DNA of 64,000 nucleotides from Variovorax sp. 770b2 (GCF_900115685.1 NZ_FOXJ01000001.1:3296670-3360669); one strand, 5' to 3'. Shown: positions 1-9,950, numbered from the stretch's first letter. Notes: generated from the letters alone by a model not told the origin. A program made the numbers and translations.

Positions 1-213
1 AACCTGATGGGCTGCCTCGTGCGGATCGGTCGCGGCGACGAGCGGCCCGAGTGGATCGCCGAGGTGCTCCAGGCGCGCAGCCGCAAGGTCGCGGCGCCCA
101 CCTTCTCCGCGGACGGCCTGTACTTCCTCGGCCCGTTGTACGACGCCAGGTGGGGTCTGCCGGCCGAGGCCACGCTCCAGGCCGGCGGTGCTCCTTATGA
201 TGGTCCGCCATGA
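1..213 (+). CDS. truA: tRNA pseudouridine(38-40) synthase TruA, C-terminal part
   Basis: The reading frame is open from the first base, so only about the last 70 residues of the gene are present. They match the C-terminal end of TruA, which isomerises uridines 38-40 in the tRNA anticodon stem. Visible family features are the GRGDERPEW stretch, the helix ending in SRKVAAPTFSADGLYF, and the LGPLYDARWGLP tail. The stop overlaps the trpF start by four bases (ATGA), which suggests translational coupling; truA next to trpF is a common betaproteobacterial arrangement. The catalytic Asp lies upstream of the window. Confidence 0.85.
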   Translation, partial: NLMGCLVRIGRGDERPEWIAEVLQARSRKVAAPTFSADGLYFLGPLYDARWGLPAEATLQAGGAPYDGPP

Positions 214-911
214 CGTCATCGCCTCCCCGCACCCGCATCAAGATCTGTGGCCTCACGCGTGAGGCCGACGTGGATGCCGCGGTCCAGGCCGGTGTCGATG
301 CCGTCGGTTTCGTGCTCTATGCCCAAAGCCCCCGCGCCATCACGGCTGAACGTGCCGCCGAACTCGCCTCGCGACTGCCTCCTTTCATCACGCCGGTGCT
401 CCTCTTCGTGAACGAGGATGCTCCCAAAGTCATAGCGTCACTCGCCCGCGTGAAGGGCGCCATCGCGCAGTTCCACGGTGAAGAGACGTCCGGACAGTGC
501 GAGGAAGCCACCGGCCCGGGACGCTTTCGCTACATGCGCGCCGCCCGGATTCCGCTGGGGGCTGCCGGGGCCGGCTTCGACCTCGTAAAATACGCTTCCG
601 ATTACTCCCACGCCCAGGCCATCCTGCTCGACGCCCATGTCGAAGGTTATGGCGGTGGCGGCAAGGCTTTCGATTGGTCACTTCTTCCACCCGCCGTCGA
701 CGCTCACCTCGTCTTGAGTGGTGGGCTCACACCTGCAAACGTGAGCGATGGCATTCGCATCCTGCGGACACGCTGCAAGACGCTGTCCGTTGATGTGAGC
801 TCGGGCGTCGAAATCGACGGCCCGGGGAACAAGGGCCTGAAGGACGCCGGCAAGATCCGGCAATTCGTCGCCGCAGTCAGGGCGGCAGACGCCTCGTCCT
901 TCTCCAGTTAG
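210..911 (+). CDS. trpF: Phosphoribosylanthranilate isomerase
   Basis: TrpF converts N-(5-phosphoribosyl)anthranilate to CdRP, the third step of tryptophan synthesis in the cytoplasm. The 233-residue product is a full-length single-domain TIM barrel. It begins with the strand IKICGLTR, whose Cys13 is the family's general base. The C-terminal phosphate-binding loops read LSGGLTPANV and SVDVSSGVE, the latter holding the expected catalytic Asp. The ATG overlaps the truA stop by four bases, and trpB follows after 48 bases, so the gene is read as part of a truA-trpFBA-accD transcript. Confidence 0.95.
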   Translation: MTSSPPRTRIKICGLTREADVDAAVQAGVDAVGFVLYAQSPRAITAERAAELASRLPPFITPVLLFVNEDAPKVIASLARVKGAIAQFHGEETSGQCEEATGPGRFRYMRAARIPLGAAGAGFDLVKYASDYSHAQAILLDAHVEGYGGGGKAFDWSLLPPAVDAHLVLSGGLTPANVSDGIRILRTRCKTLSVDVSSGVEIDGPGNKGLKDAGKIRQFVAAVRAADASSFSS

Positions 912-959
912 CCGCCGCACCCGATCGTCATTCGGGCTGCGGCCCAACGATCGAGAACC

Positions 960-2246
960 ATGCAAAGCAATTTCCAGGATTACCAGCAACCCGACGCCAC
1001 CGGCCACTTCGGCAACTACGGCGGCACCTTCGCGAGCGAAACGCTCACCCACGCGATCAACGAACTGCGCGACGCGTATGCAAAGTTCAAGAACGATCCG
1101 GCGTTCCTCGCCGAATTCCACTACGAGCTGAAGCACTTCGTGGGGCGCCCCTCGCCGATCTACCACGCCGCGCGCACCAGCCGCGAAATGGGCGGCGCGC
1201 AGATCTACCTGAAGCGCGAAGACTTGAACCACACCGGCGCGCACAAGATCAACAACGTGATCGGCCAGGCGATGCTCGCGCGCCACATGGGCAAGCCCCG
1301 CATCATTGCCGAGACCGGCGCCGGCCAGCACGGCGTGGCGACGGCCACGATCTGTGCGCGCTACGGCCTCGAATGCGTGGTCTACATGGGCAGCCAGGAC
1401 GTGAAGCGCCAGAGCCCCAACGTCTACCGCATGAACCTGCTCGGTGCCACCGTGGTGCCGGTGGAGTCGGGCAGCAAGACGCTGAAGGACGCGCTCAACG
1501 AGGCGATGCGCGACTGGGTGACGAACGTGGAAAACACCTTCTACATCATCGGCACCGTGGCAGGCCCGCACCCCTACCCGACGATGGTGCGCGACTTCCA
1601 GAGCGTGATCGGCACCGAGTGCATCGAGCAGATGCCCGCCATGCTCGCGGCCGACGGCATCACGGGTGAAGCCGAGGGCAGGCAGCCCGACGTGGTGGTC
1701 GCCTGCGTGGGCGGCGGCAGCAACGCGATCGGCATCTTCCACCCCTACATTCCGTTTGCCGGCACCCGGCTCATCGGCGTGGAAGCGGCGGGCGAAGGCC
1801 TGGACAGCGGCAAGCACGCGGCCTCGATCCTTCGCGGCAGCCCCGGCGTGCTGCACGGCAACCGCACCTACCTGCTGCAGAACGAAGACGGCCAGATCAC
1901 CGAGACGCACAGCATCAGCGCCGGTCTCGACTACCCCGGCGTCGGCCCCGAGCACGCGTACCTGGCCGACATCGGTCGCGCCGAGTACGTCGGCATCACC
2001 GACGTCGAGGCGCTCGAGGCCTTCCACTACCTGTGTCGAACGGAGGGCATCATTCCCGCGCTCGAATCCAGCCACGCCGTGGCCTACGCGCTGAAGCTCG
2101 CGAAAACCATGCGCCCCGACCAGTCGATCCTGGTGAACCTCTCGGGCCGCGGCGACAAGGACATCGGTACCGTGGCCGACCTGTCGGGCGTCGATTTCTA
2201 CGACCGGCCCTCGATGCGCGGCCTGAGCGTGAAGGGAGGCAAGTGA
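960..2246 (+). CDS. trpB: Tryptophan synthase beta chain
   Basis: This PLP enzyme condenses indole with serine to give tryptophan and forms the alpha2beta2 complex with TrpA. It has 428 residues, slightly longer than E. coli TrpB (397), mainly through a short N-terminal addition. The PLP lysine lies in HTGAHKINN (Lys96). The phosphate-binding glycine loop reads VGGGSNAIG, and ETGAGQHG is intact. The stop shares one base with the trpA ATG (TGATG), a typical coupling arrangement for equimolar synthesis of the two subunits. I see nothing that would make it non-functional. Confidence 0.97.
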   Translation: MQSNFQDYQQPDATGHFGNYGGTFASETLTHAINELRDAYAKFKNDPAFLAEFHYELKHFVGRPSPIYHAARTSREMGGAQIYLKREDLNHTGAHKINNVIGQAMLARHMGKPRIIAETGAGQHGVATATICARYGLECVVYMGSQDVKRQSPNVYRMNLLGATVVPVESGSKTLKDALNEAMRDWVTNVENTFYIIGTVAGPHPYPTMVRDFQSVIGTECIEQMPAMLAADGITGEAEGRQPDVVVACVGGGSNAIGIFHPYIPFAGTRLIGVEAAGEGLDSGKHAASILRGSPGVLHGNRTYLLQNEDGQITETHSISAGLDYPGVGPEHAYLADIGRAEYVGITDVEALEAFHYLCRTEGIIPALESSHAVAYALKLAKTMRPDQSILVNLSGRGDKDIGTVADLSGVDFYDRPSMRGLSVKGGK

Positions 2247-3091
2247 TGAGCCGCATTGCCGCAACCTTCAAGACGCTCCAGGCGCAGGGCCGCAAGGCCC
2301 TGATTCCCTACGTCACCGCCGGCTTCCCCTTCGCCGACATCACGCCCGAGCTGATGCACAGCATGGTCGAGGCGGGTGCCGACGTGATCGAGCTGGGCGT
2401 GCCCTTCTCCGACCCGATGGCCGACGGCCCCGTGATCCAGAAGGCCGGCGAGGCCGCGCTCGCACTGGGCATCGGCATGAAGCAGGTGCTCGCCATCGTG
2501 GCCGCCTTCCGCCAGAAGGACACGACCACGCCGGTCGTGCTGATGGGCTACGCCAACCCGGTCGAGCGCTATGACCTCGTGCACGGCAAGCAAGCCTTCA
2601 TCCGCGATGCGGCGTCCGCCGGCGTCGACGGCCTGCTGGTGGTCGACTACCCGCCCGAGGAATGCGAGGCCTTCGCCGCCGACCTGAAGGCCGCCGGCAT
2701 CGATCTGATCTTCCTCTTGGCGCCCACGAGCACCGACCAGCGCATGGCGCAGGTCGCGCGCATCGCGACCGGCTACGTCTACTACGTGTCGCTCAAGGGC
2801 GTGACCGGCGCGGGCCACCTGGACACCGAGGCGGTCGGCCAGATGATTCCGCGCATCCGCCAGCATGTGAGCATCCCGGTCGGCGTGGGCTTCGGCATCC
2901 GCGACGCGCGCACCGCGCAGGCGGTCGGATCGGCGGCGGACGCCGTCGTGATCGGCACCAGGATCATCCAGTTGATCGACGGGCAGCCGCGCGAGAAGGT
3001 GGTGCCCGCGGTGCGCGAATTCCTCGCCGGCATCCGCGAGGCGCTGGACGCCCTGCCGGCGGCTACCCCCAAGAATGAGGCTGGCCGATAA
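2246..3091 (+). CDS. trpA: Tryptophan synthase alpha chain
   Basis: TrpA cleaves indole-3-glycerol phosphate and channels indole to TrpB. The product has 281 residues, starting MSRIAATFK at the ATG that overlaps the trpB stop. An in-frame opening extends about 210 bases further upstream but only reads through trpB. The two catalytic acids are visible: Glu49 in [11 protein letters not shown] and Asp60 in MADGPVIQ. Downstream motifs GVTGAGH and the phosphate-binding VGFGIRD are also present. A short inverted repeat lies in the 63-base gap before accD, so trpA and accD may be partly uncoupled. Confidence 0.97.
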   Translation: MSRIAATFKTLQAQGRKALIPYVTAGFPFADITPELMHSMVEAGADVIELGVPFSDPMADGPVIQKAGEAALALGIGMKQVLAIVAAFRQKDTTTPVVLMGYANPVERYDLVHGKQAFIRDAASAGVDGLLVVDYPPEECEAFAADLKAAGIDLIFLLAPTSTDQRMAQVARIATGYVYYVSLKGVTGAGHLDTEAVGQMIPRIRQHVSIPVGVGFGIRDARTAQAVGSAADAVVIGTRIIQLIDGQPREKVVPAVREFLAGIREALDALPAATPKNEAGR

Positions 3092-3112
3092 TCTCGGTTG
3101 CCCTCACCCCAG

Positions 3113-3136
3113 CCCCTCTCCCCCAAAGGAGAGGGG
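3113..3136. repeat. C/T-rich inverted repeat between trpA and accD
   Basis: A perfect 9-bp stem (CCCCTCTCC paired with GGAGAGGGG) encloses a six-base loop. It sits directly after the trpA stop and before the accD ribosome binding site and is not followed by a T tract. It therefore looks more like a dispersed intergenic palindrome or an mRNA-processing or stability hairpin than a terminator. I see only this copy in the window. Similar CCCTCACCCC...GAGAGGGG units are familiar from many proteobacterial intergenic regions. Confidence 0.6.
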
Positions 3137-3154
3137 AGCTAATTCCGGAGTCCT

Positions 3155-4027
3155 ATGAGCTGGCTTGAAAAACTGCTACCCGCCAAGATCGCACAAACCG
3201 ACCCTGCCGAGCGCCGCCAGGTGCCCGAGGGCCTGTGGATCAAATGCCCGGCCTGCGAGACGGTGCTCTACAAGACCGACCTGGAGCACAACCAGAACGT
3301 CTGCCCGAGCTGCAGCCACCACCACCGCATCGGCGCCCGCGCGCGCCTGGACGCGTTCCTCGACGCCGAGGGCCGCTACGAAGTCGGCCAGGAGGTGCTC
3401 CCCGTCGACGCCCTGAAGTTCAAGGACAGCCGCAAGTACCCCGAGCGGCTGAAGGAAGCGCTGGAGAACACCGGCGAGACCGACGCGCTGGTCGTCATCG
3501 GCGGCTCGGTCCACAGCATCAACGTGGTCGTGGCCTGCTTCGAATTCGAATTCATGGGCGGCAGCATGGGCAGCGTGGTCGGCGAGCGCTTCGTGCGTGG
3601 CGTCGAAACGGCCATCGAACAGAAGGTGCCCTTCATCTGCTTCACCGCCACCGGCGGCGCGCGCATGCAGGAGGGCCTCCTCTCGCTCATGCAGATGGCC
3701 AAGACCAACGCCTCGCTCACGCGCCTGGCGAAGAAGGGCCTGCCCTACATCAGCGTGCTGACCGACCCGACCATGGGCGGCGTGAGCGCCGGCTTCGCTT
3801 TCGTGGGCGACGTGGTCATTGCAGAACCCAAGGCGCTGATCGGCTTTGCCGGCCCGCGCGTGATCGAGTCGACCGTGCGCGTGACGCTGCCCGAAGGCTT
3901 CCAGCGCGCCGAGTTCCTGCAGACCAAGGGCGCGATCGACTTCATCAGCGACCGCCGCGAACTGCGCAAGACCATCGCGAGCACGCTCGCGATGCTGCTG
4001 CGCCAGCCAGCCGACGCGGTGAGCTGA
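3155..4027 (+). CDS. accD: Acetyl-CoA carboxylase carboxyltransferase subunit beta
   Basis: AccD, with AccA, transfers the carboxyl group from carboxybiotin to acetyl-CoA, giving malonyl-CoA for fatty acid synthesis. The 290 residues start with the family's N-terminal zinc ribbon (Cys31-x2-Cys34 and Cys50-x2-Cys53). The crotonase-like domain follows, with the oxyanion region [11 protein letters not shown] and [17 protein letters not shown]. The ATG is preceded by CCGGAG. The location after trpA is conserved in related bacteria. Here folC, which often follows accD, is absent and a terminator closes the unit. Confidence 0.97.
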   Translation: MSWLEKLLPAKIAQTDPAERRQVPEGLWIKCPACETVLYKTDLEHNQNVCPSCSHHHRIGARARLDAFLDAEGRYEVGQEVLPVDALKFKDSRKYPERLKEALENTGETDALVVIGGSVHSINVVVACFEFEFMGGSMGSVVGERFVRGVETAIEQKVPFICFTATGGARMQEGLLSLMQMAKTNASLTRLAKKGLPYISVLTDPTMGGVSAGFAFVGDVVIAEPKALIGFAGPRVIESTVRVTLPEGFQRAEFLQTKGAIDFISDRRELRKTIASTLAMLLRQPADAVS

Positions 4028-4056
4028 CCGCGCAGCGAAACGCGACAAGCCAAAGC

Positions 4057-4092
4057 AAAAGGGCCCAGGTGCAATGCACCCGGGCCCTTTTT
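4057..4092. terminator. Bidirectional intrinsic terminator after accD
   Basis: A 13-bp stem with one mismatch (4060-4072 with 4076-4088) and a three-base loop is flanked by AAAA on the left and TTTTTG on the right. It can therefore terminate accD on the plus strand and the convergent yggT transcript on the minus strand. Confidence 0.85.
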
Positions 4093-4187
4093 GTTTGTTT
4101 GCTGCGACTCTCAAGTCAATGTGGCCTTGCCACTTGACTTGATCTCCCGCGGGGGGCGGGCTGGGCGCAGCCCGGCCCCGGGGGCGC

Positions 4188-4748
4188 TCAGAAAGTCAGT
4201 TGGTAGGCAAACACCAGCAGATTGCTCAGCACGATCGCGATCACCTGCAGCACCACGATAGCGGCCAGGGGCGACAGGTCCACGCCGCCGATCAGCGGGA
4301 TGAAGCGGCGGAATGGCCGCACCAGCGGTTCGGCCAATCGGGAGATCAGGTCGAGCAGCATCGGCGACGCGCCCGGCACCCACGACAGCACGGCATAGAC
4401 CACCAGGAGCGCGGTCAGCCCCGAGATCGCAAGCTGCAGCAACCCCACGAGCGACACCAGCGGCAAGGTGGCGATGCGGCCGAGGTTGCCGATCAGGAGC
4501 CACAGCAGCAGGAACTTCAGCATCACCAGCAGCCAGGCGGCGATCAGGCTCGCCAGGTCCCAGCGCTTGACCGCAGGCACGATGCGCCGCAGCGGCAGCA
4601 CGATCCAGTCGGTGATCGCGAACACGAAACGCCCGAGCGGATTGCCGAACGGCACCCGGTGGTACTGCATGTACAGGCGCAGGAGGCAGGCGCCGCCGAG
4701 CAGGCCGACGATCACGTCGAGAAGGAACGAGGGTATCTGGTACAACAT
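4188..4748 (-). CDS. YggT family integral membrane protein
   Basis: This 186-residue, strongly hydrophobic protein has two copies of the YggT module. Each is a transmembrane pair followed by an amphipathic segment: around residues 40-60 (ITDWIVLPLRRIVP) and 140-157 (LAEPLVRPFRRFIP). YggT proteins sit in the inner membrane; their role is poorly defined, with links to cell division, osmotic behaviour and membrane-protein handling in different phyla. I chose the ATG beginning MLYQIPSFLLD; an upstream in-frame start would add 21 non-conserved residues. It is convergent with accD and divergent from the glycosyltransferase at 4829. Confidence 0.85.
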   Translation of the reverse strand: MLYQIPSFLLDVIVGLLGGACLLRLYMQYHRVPFGNPLGRFVFAITDWIVLPLRRIVPAVKRWDLASLIAAWLLVMLKFLLLWLLIGNLGRIATLPLVSLVGLLQLAISGLTALLVVYAVLSWVPGASPMLLDLISRLAEPLVRPFRRFIPLIGGVDLSPLAAIVVLQVIAIVLSNLLVFAYQLTF

Positions 4749-4828
4749 GTGGGTCTCAGGAGATGGGCGGCAACGAGCCCATTTTGGATCACAAGGCCTC
4801 CGGCCTCCCACGTCCCCTTCGGATTTCC

Positions 4829-5794
4829 ATGCCTTTGCTCAGCGTCGTGCTTCCCACTTTCAACAGCGGCGAATTCGTTGTCGAAACCATCGCGTCCCTG
4901 ATGGCGCAAAGCTTCACCGACTTCGAGTTGCTGATCATGGACGACGCGAGTTCGGACGGCACCTGGGAGCGCCTGGCCCGTCTGGACGACGCGCGCATCC
5001 GATTGCATCGCAACGCGGTCAATGTCGGGCTTCCGACCAACATGAACATCGCCATGTCGATGGCCTCCGGCAAGTACCTGGCCCGCGTGGATCATGACGA
5101 TTGCGCCGCGCCCGAGCGCTTCGCGCTGCAGGTGGCCCTGCTGGAACGAGAGCCCTCGATCACCGTGGTGGGCAGCCAGCTGGAGCACTTTCACGACGAA
5201 GTCGGCATCACGATGCTGCCGTCGGACGACGCGACGATCAAGGCGCACATGGTCCAGGGCTTCGAGTACCTCGCGAACCAGAGCACGATGGGCCGGCTGG
5301 ATTTCTACCGTGCGCACGCGCTGCGATTCGACCCCAATCTGTACGTGGTGGACGATCTGGGCTTCTGGATGGACTGCATGCTGCACGGCGCGCGCTTCGC
5401 CAACCTGCCCGAACCCCTGACGCGCTACCGTGTCCATGCGAACATGACCTCGCGAATCCTGCAGGCGGATCGGCTGTACGCCTCCAAGGACCGAATCTAC
5501 CGCCGCTTTCTGCCGCTGCTGTTCCCACGCCTGAGTGGCCAGGAGTGCGAGCAATTGCTGATGCTGTACCGGCGTCAGGAAGACATGCCGCAAACACTGG
5601 CCTACATGGTGGACGTTCATCGCGCCGCCCGCAGTGCCCTCTCTCACATCGACACCCGCTGGGGGCAAAGCGAAAGCGGTTGCCGGCAATCGATCCTGAA
5701 CTTGCTGAACAATGCGCGGCAAGGGTTCGAGACAAGAGGAATACTGCGCAACGAGCATGCGGAAATCCTCGATCTGATCTTTCAATCCCATTGA
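4829..5794 (+). CDS. Family 2 glycosyltransferase
   Basis: The 321-residue product is a GT-A glycosyltransferase of family GT2. It opens with the beta strand LSVVLPTFNSGEFV. The nucleotide-binding MDDASSDGT follows at residues 37-45, and the metal-binding DHDD at 88-91 (ARVDHDD). No membrane segment is evident, so it would act at the cytoplasmic face, on an unknown acceptor in an envelope polysaccharide or glycolipid. A start at 4763 is possible, but the family begins near MPLLSVVLP. No polysaccharide cluster surrounds it: the neighbours are yggT and a LON-domain gene, so it is an orphan. Donor sugar and acceptor cannot be deduced. Confidence 0.8.
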   Translation: MPLLSVVLPTFNSGEFVVETIASLMAQSFTDFELLIMDDASSDGTWERLARLDDARIRLHRNAVNVGLPTNMNIAMSMASGKYLARVDHDDCAAPERFALQVALLEREPSITVVGSQLEHFHDEVGITMLPSDDATIKAHMVQGFEYLANQSTMGRLDFYRAHALRFDPNLYVVDDLGFWMDCMLHGARFANLPEPLTRYRVHANMTSRILQADRLYASKDRIYRRFLPLLFPRLSGQECEQLLMLYRRQEDMPQTLAYMVDVHRAARSALSHIDTRWGQSESGCRQSILNLLNNARQGFETRGILRNEHAEILDLIFQSH

Positions 5795-5824
5795 CTTCGA
5801 CGTTCTGCGACGAACCGCCCTGAC

Positions 5825-6451
5825 GTGCAAATTCCGCTTTTTCCATTGGGGACGGTGCTGTTTCCCGGTGGCCTCCTTCCGCTGCGCATTTTCGAAGTGC
5901 GCTACCTCGACATGATCGGCAAGTGCCGCAAGGCCGATCTGCCTTTCGGCGTGGTCAACCTGACCCACGGCAGCGAAGTGCGAAAAGCCGGTGCCGACGC
6001 CGAAGGCTTTGCCACGGTCGGCACCCTGGCCAGCATCCGCGAGTTCGAGTCGCCGCAAAGCGGACTGCTGCAGATCGAGTGCGTGGGCACCCAGCGCTTT
6101 CGCATTCGGAGCACCGAACTGCAGAAGCACGGGCTGTGGGTCGCCGAAGTGGAAGCAGTGATCGACGACATCACGCTCGAAATTCCGGACGACCTCCAGC
6201 ACACGGCCATTGCCTTGCGACGCCTGGTCGACACCCTCGAAGAACGCCGACGCGCGCAGGGTGCGGAAACCGTGCGCTTGCCCATCGGCGAACCCTACCG
6301 CTTCGACGACTGCGGCTGGGTGGCGAACCGCTGGTGCGAGCTGGTGCCGATGCAGCTCGAACTGCGGCAGCGGCTGATGGAACTCGACAGCCCCTTGATG
6401 CGGCTCGAGCTGGTCAGCGATCTGCTCGCACGCACGGGCATCACTGAATAG
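5825..6451 (+). CDS. LON peptidase substrate-binding domain protein
   Basis: The 208 residues consist almost only of the LON N-terminal (substrate-binding, PUA-like) domain, seen in IPLFPLGTVLFPGG followed by LPLRIFEVRYLDM. There is no AAA+ ATPase and no Ser-Lys protease domain, so it is not a Lon protease. Stand-alone proteins of this type are widespread in proteobacteria and their function is not established. Translation starts at GTG; no ATG lies near the conserved N-terminus. It is 30 bases downstream of the glycosyltransferase and may be cotranscribed. Confidence 0.85.
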   Translation: MQIPLFPLGTVLFPGGLLPLRIFEVRYLDMIGKCRKADLPFGVVNLTHGSEVRKAGADAEGFATVGTLASIREFESPQSGLLQIECVGTQRFRIRSTELQKHGLWVAEVEAVIDDITLEIPDDLQHTAIALRRLVDTLEERRRAQGAETVRLPIGEPYRFDDCGWVANRWCELVPMQLELRQRLMELDSPLMRLELVSDLLARTGITE

Positions 6452-6526
6452 TCAGCTATATTTTTCGTAGCGTATCGCGCAGGATTGGCGGGCGCTGGCA
6501 GCCGGTCGTGCTCGAACCCGATCGGC

Positions 6527-6532
6527 TAAAAT
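6527..6532 (+). promoter_or_regulatory. Candidate -10 element for lysS
   Basis: TAAAAT lies 42 bases upstream of the lysS ATG and would give a leader of about 36 nt. No good -35 hexamer is seen at the expected distance. A TAAAAT of the same context is present upstream of acpP. Confidence 0.4.
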
Positions 6533-6574
6533 CACCGGCTCGCGCACGTTCCTGTTGCGCCTCACCCGTTCCTC

Positions 6575-8137
6575 ATGTCCGATCACCTGACCCCTCCCAT
6601 TCCTACGCCGGCTGCAACGCCCAATGCTGCGCCTGCCGTCGACGAAAACCAGCTCATCGCCGAACGTCGCGAAAAGCTCAAGCTGCTGCGCACGGCGCAG
6701 ACCGAGGGCAAGGGCGTTGCGTTCCCGAACGACTTCAAGCCGAGCCACCGCGCCGCAGCGCTCGTCCAGGCGCATGGGGCCACCGAAACCGAAGCGCTCG
6801 AAGGCCAGGCTGTTGCCGTGAGCGTGGCGGGCCGGATGATGCTCAAGCGCGTGATGGGCAAGGCCAGCTTTGCCACCGTGCAGGACGCGACGAGCCGCAT
6901 CCAGCTGTACGTGACGCGCGATGCGGTCGGCGAAGAAATCTACGCCGACTTCAAGCGCTGGGACCTGGGCGACATCGTGGGCGCCGAAGGTACCCTGATG
7001 AAGACCAAGACCGGCGAGCTCTCGGTCAAGGTGACGAAGCTGCGCCTGCTCACCAAGAGCCTGCGCCCGCTGCCCGACAAGTTCCACGGCATGGCCGACC
7101 AGGAGCAGAAGTACCGCCAGCGCTACGTCGACCTGATCACCGACGAATCCGCGCGCACGCGCTTCACCGCACGCAGCAAGGCCGTGAGCGCCCTGCGCGA
7201 ATTCATGGTCGCCAACGACTTCCTGGAAGTCGAGACGCCCATGCTGCACCCCATTCCCGGCGGCGCGAACGCCAAGCCGTTCAAGACGCACCACAACGCG
7301 CTGGACCAGGAGATGTTCCTGCGCATCGCGCCGGAGCTGTACCTGAAGCGCCTGATCGTCGGCGGTTTCGAGCGCGTGTTCGAGATCAACCGGAGCTACC
7401 GCAACGAGGGCATCTCGGTGCGGCACAACCCCGAGTTCACGATGATGGAGTTCTACGCGGCTTACTGGAACTACCGCGACCTGATGGACTTCACCGAGAC
7501 GCTGATCCGCACCATCGCCGACAAGGCCGTGGGCTCGCAGCAGCTCACCTACGGCGGCAAGCCCGTCGACCTGACACAGCCCTTCGAGCGCCTGACGATC
7601 CGCGAAGCGATCTTGAAGCACACCGACGCTGGCGATGGCGTGGACGATGCCGCATGGCTCGTCAACGCCCTGCGCAAGCTCGGCCTCGGCGAAGAAAAGG
7701 ACAAGCTCTCGCAGCGCAGCCTGGCGAGCCTGCAGGTGATGTACTTCGAAGAGACTGTCGAAGAGAAGCTCTGGCAGCCGACCTTCATCATGGAGCACCC
7801 GACCGAGATCTCGCCACTGGCGCGCGCCAACGACGACCGCCCCGAGGTCACCGAGCGCTTCGAGCTCTACATCACGGGCCGCGAATTCGGCAACGGCTTC
7901 AGCGAACTGAACGATGCCGAAGACCAGGCCGCGCGCTTCAACGCGCAGGTGGCCGCCAAGGACAGCGGCGACGACGAAGCCATGTTCTACGACCACGACT
8001 TCGTGCGCGCGCTCGAATACGGCATGCCGCCCACCGGGGGTTGCGGCATCGGCATCGACCGGTTGATGATGCTGTTGACCGATTCGCCGAGCATCCGCGA
8101 CGTGATCCTGTTCCCGGCGCTGCGCAGGGAGTCTTGA
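6575..8137 (+). CDS. lysS: Lysine--tRNA ligase, class II
   Basis: LysS charges tRNA-Lys with lysine. It has 520 residues: an N-terminal OB-fold anticodon-binding domain (about 75-190, including [11 protein letters not shown]) and a class II catalytic core. Motif 2 is seen near residue 273 (RSYRNEGIS) and motif 3 near 490 ([13 protein letters not shown]). The first 20 residues are a proline/alanine-rich tail longer than in E. coli LysS. No editing domain is expected in this class. It is followed after two bases by an Hsp70-like gene, so the two are probably cotranscribed. Confidence 0.97.
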   Translation: MSDHLTPPIPTPAATPNAAPAVDENQLIAERREKLKLLRTAQTEGKGVAFPNDFKPSHRAAALVQAHGATETEALEGQAVAVSVAGRMMLKRVMGKASFATVQDATSRIQLYVTRDAVGEEIYADFKRWDLGDIVGAEGTLMKTKTGELSVKVTKLRLLTKSLRPLPDKFHGMADQEQKYRQRYVDLITDESARTRFTARSKAVSALREFMVANDFLEVETPMLHPIPGGANAKPFKTHHNALDQEMFLRIAPELYLKRLIVGGFERVFEINRSYRNEGISVRHNPEFTMMEFYAAYWNYRDLMDFTETLIRTIADKAVGSQQLTYGGKPVDLTQPFERLTIREAILKHTDAGDGVDDAAWLVNALRKLGLGEEKDKLSQRSLASLQVMYFEETVEEKLWQPTFIMEHPTEISPLARANDDRPEVTERFELYITGREFGNGFSELNDAEDQAARFNAQVAAKDSGDDEAMFYDHDFVRALEYGMPPTGGCGIGIDRLMMLLTDSPSIRDVILFPALRRES

Positions 8138-8139
8138 GC

Positions 8140-9411
8140 GTGCCCTCACCGTCGTCGCTGCCGACGATCGGCATCGACTTCGGCACCTCCAATTCCGCCG
8201 TGGCCTGCCGGGTCGACGGGGTGGCCCGCCTGCTGCCCATCGAAGGCACGGCCACCACGCTGCCGACCGCGATCTTCTTCAACGCCGAAGACCGCACCAC
8301 GCATTTCGGCCGCGAGGCCGTCGCCCTGTACCTTTCGGGCGTCGAAGGGCGCCTGATGCGTTCGCTCAAGAGCCTGCTCGGCAGCGCGCTGATGCAGGAG
8401 AAGACGGCGGTGTACGACGGGCTCGTGAGCTTCGAGGACATCATCGCCCGCTTCCTGCGCGAGCTGGCGGTGCGAGCTGGGCGCGAGCTCGGCCGGATTC
8501 CCGAGCAGGTCGTGATCGGTCGGCCCGTTCACTTCGTGGACGACGATTCGAAGCGCGACGAACGCGCGGAAGAGAGCCTGCGCCATGCGGCGCGCGCGGC
8601 CGGTTTTCGCGACGTGGCTTTTCAACTCGAACCGATCGCGGCCGCCTTCGACTACGAGCAGCGCATCACGAAGGAATCGGTGGTGCTGATCGTCGACATC
8701 GGCGGCGGCACCTCGGACTTCACCGTCGTGCGCGTGGGCCCGGACCGGGCCGCGCGCACCGACCGCAGCGACGACGTGCTGGCCACCAGCGGCGTGCACA
8801 TCGGCGGCACCGACTTCGACCAGCGCCTGAATCTCGACCGCGTGATGCCGCAGCTCGGCTTTCGCCACCACGGGCCGCAGGGCCGCGAGGTGCCGAGCAA
8901 GGTGTTCTTCGAGTTGTCGTCGTGGCACCTGATCAACTGGCTCTATGCCGCCAAGGCGGTGCGCCAGGCGAAGGAGCTGCGCACCAGCTATGCCGACACG
9001 CAGTTGCACGATCGATTGATGACAGTGCTGGAAGAGCGCCACGGCCACCGCATTGCCGCCACCGTCGAACAAGCAAAGATCGATGCCTCGGTGACCGACG
9101 CGCCCATCTCGATCGACCTCTCGTGCGCGGAGCCGGGGCTGGCGGCCACGCTTTCGCCCGCAGACATGGCGCAACAGCTTTCCGGTCAGCTCGAGAACGT
9201 GATTGCGAGCGCACATGCCTGCGTCAAGCGTGCGGGCCTGCGCAGCGGTGACCTCGATGCGATCTACCTCACGGGCGGCTCGTCGGCCCTGCGCCCTTTC
9301 CAGCACGCCTTGCGAAAAAGCTTCGCGGGCGTGAATCTGGTGGAAGGCGACCTGTTCGGCGGCGTGGCCACGGGCCTTGCCTGCGCCGCGCCTCAACGGC
9401 GCCGGGCATGA
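8140..9411 (+). CDS. Hsp70 family protein, YegD-like
   Basis: This is an actin-fold ATPase of the Hsp70 superfamily. Visible motifs are phosphate-1 IGIDFGTSNSAVA at residues 10-22, phosphate-2 VDIGGGTSDF around 185-194, and the adenosine motif LTGGSSALRPF near the C-terminus. At 423 residues it lacks the C-terminal peptide-binding domain of DnaK, as does E. coli YegD (about 450 residues). It is thus a nucleotide-binding-domain-only chaperone relative of unknown client. I place the start at GTG 8140 because AGGGA lies nine bases upstream; TTG 8134 is possible. Its end overlaps the next gene by four bases. Confidence 0.85.
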   Translation: MPSPSSLPTIGIDFGTSNSAVACRVDGVARLLPIEGTATTLPTAIFFNAEDRTTHFGREAVALYLSGVEGRLMRSLKSLLGSALMQEKTAVYDGLVSFEDIIARFLRELAVRAGRELGRIPEQVVIGRPVHFVDDDSKRDERAEESLRHAARAAGFRDVAFQLEPIAAAFDYEQRITKESVVLIVDIGGGTSDFTVVRVGPDRAARTDRSDDVLATSGVHIGGTDFDQRLNLDRVMPQLGFRHHGPQGREVPSKVFFELSSWHLINWLYAAKAVRQAKELRTSYADTQLHDRLMTVLEERHGHRIAATVEQAKIDASVTDAPISIDLSCAEPGLAATLSPADMAQQLSGQLENVIASAHACVKRAGLRSGDLDAIYLTGGSSALRPFQHALRKSFAGVNLVEGDLFGGVATGLACAAPQRRRA

Positions 9412-9950
9412 AATACCTGGCGGGCTATCCGGCGAGCCTGCGGGAACAGGTCGCGCAACTGATCGCACAAGACAAGCTCTCGGCACTGCTCAGCCAGCGC
9501 TATCCCGGCGGCGCGCACGACATCCAGTCCGACCGGGCGCTCTACGACTACGTGAGTGGGCTAAAGAACGACTTCATGCGCAAGGCCGAGCCGCTTGCCA
9601 AGGTGATGTTCGACAACAAGCTGCACGTGATCCGCAATGCATTGGGCACGCACACCACGGTCTCGCGCGTCCAGGGCGGCAAGCTCAAGGCCAAGCGGGA
9701 AATTCGGGTGGCCAGCTTGTTCAAGGAAGTGCCGTCGGAGTGGCTGCGGATGATCGCCGTGCACGAATTGGCACATATGAAAGAACGCGACCATGACAAG
9801 GCGTTCTATTCACTGTGCACGCACATGGAGCCCGATTACCATCGATTTGAATTTGACCTGCGTTTGTATTTGACGCACTTGGATGCGGGTGGAACGAAGC
9901 TCTGGGCGATAGATGCCCGCAACAGGCCTTTGATCGATCGATCAACATAA
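9408..9950 (+). CDS. YgjP-like (DUF45) metallopeptidase
   Basis: The 180-residue protein carries a zinc-peptidase signature, HELAHMKERDH at residues 119-129. Its spacing, HExxH followed by a third His six residues on and then KAFY, is that of the YgjP/WLM-type domain. No signal peptide or membrane segment is seen, so it should be cytoplasmic. The ATG overlaps the stop of the Hsp70-like gene (ATGA), which implies coupled translation and possibly a joint role in protein handling. Substrate unknown. Confidence 0.8.
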   Translation: MKYLAGYPASLREQVAQLIAQDKLSALLSQRYPGGAHDIQSDRALYDYVSGLKNDFMRKAEPLAKVMFDNKLHVIRNALGTHTTVSRVQGGKLKAKREIRVASLFKEVPSEWLRMIAVHELAHMKERDHDKAFYSLCTHMEPDYHRFEFDLRLYLTHLDAGGTKLWAIDARNRPLIDRST

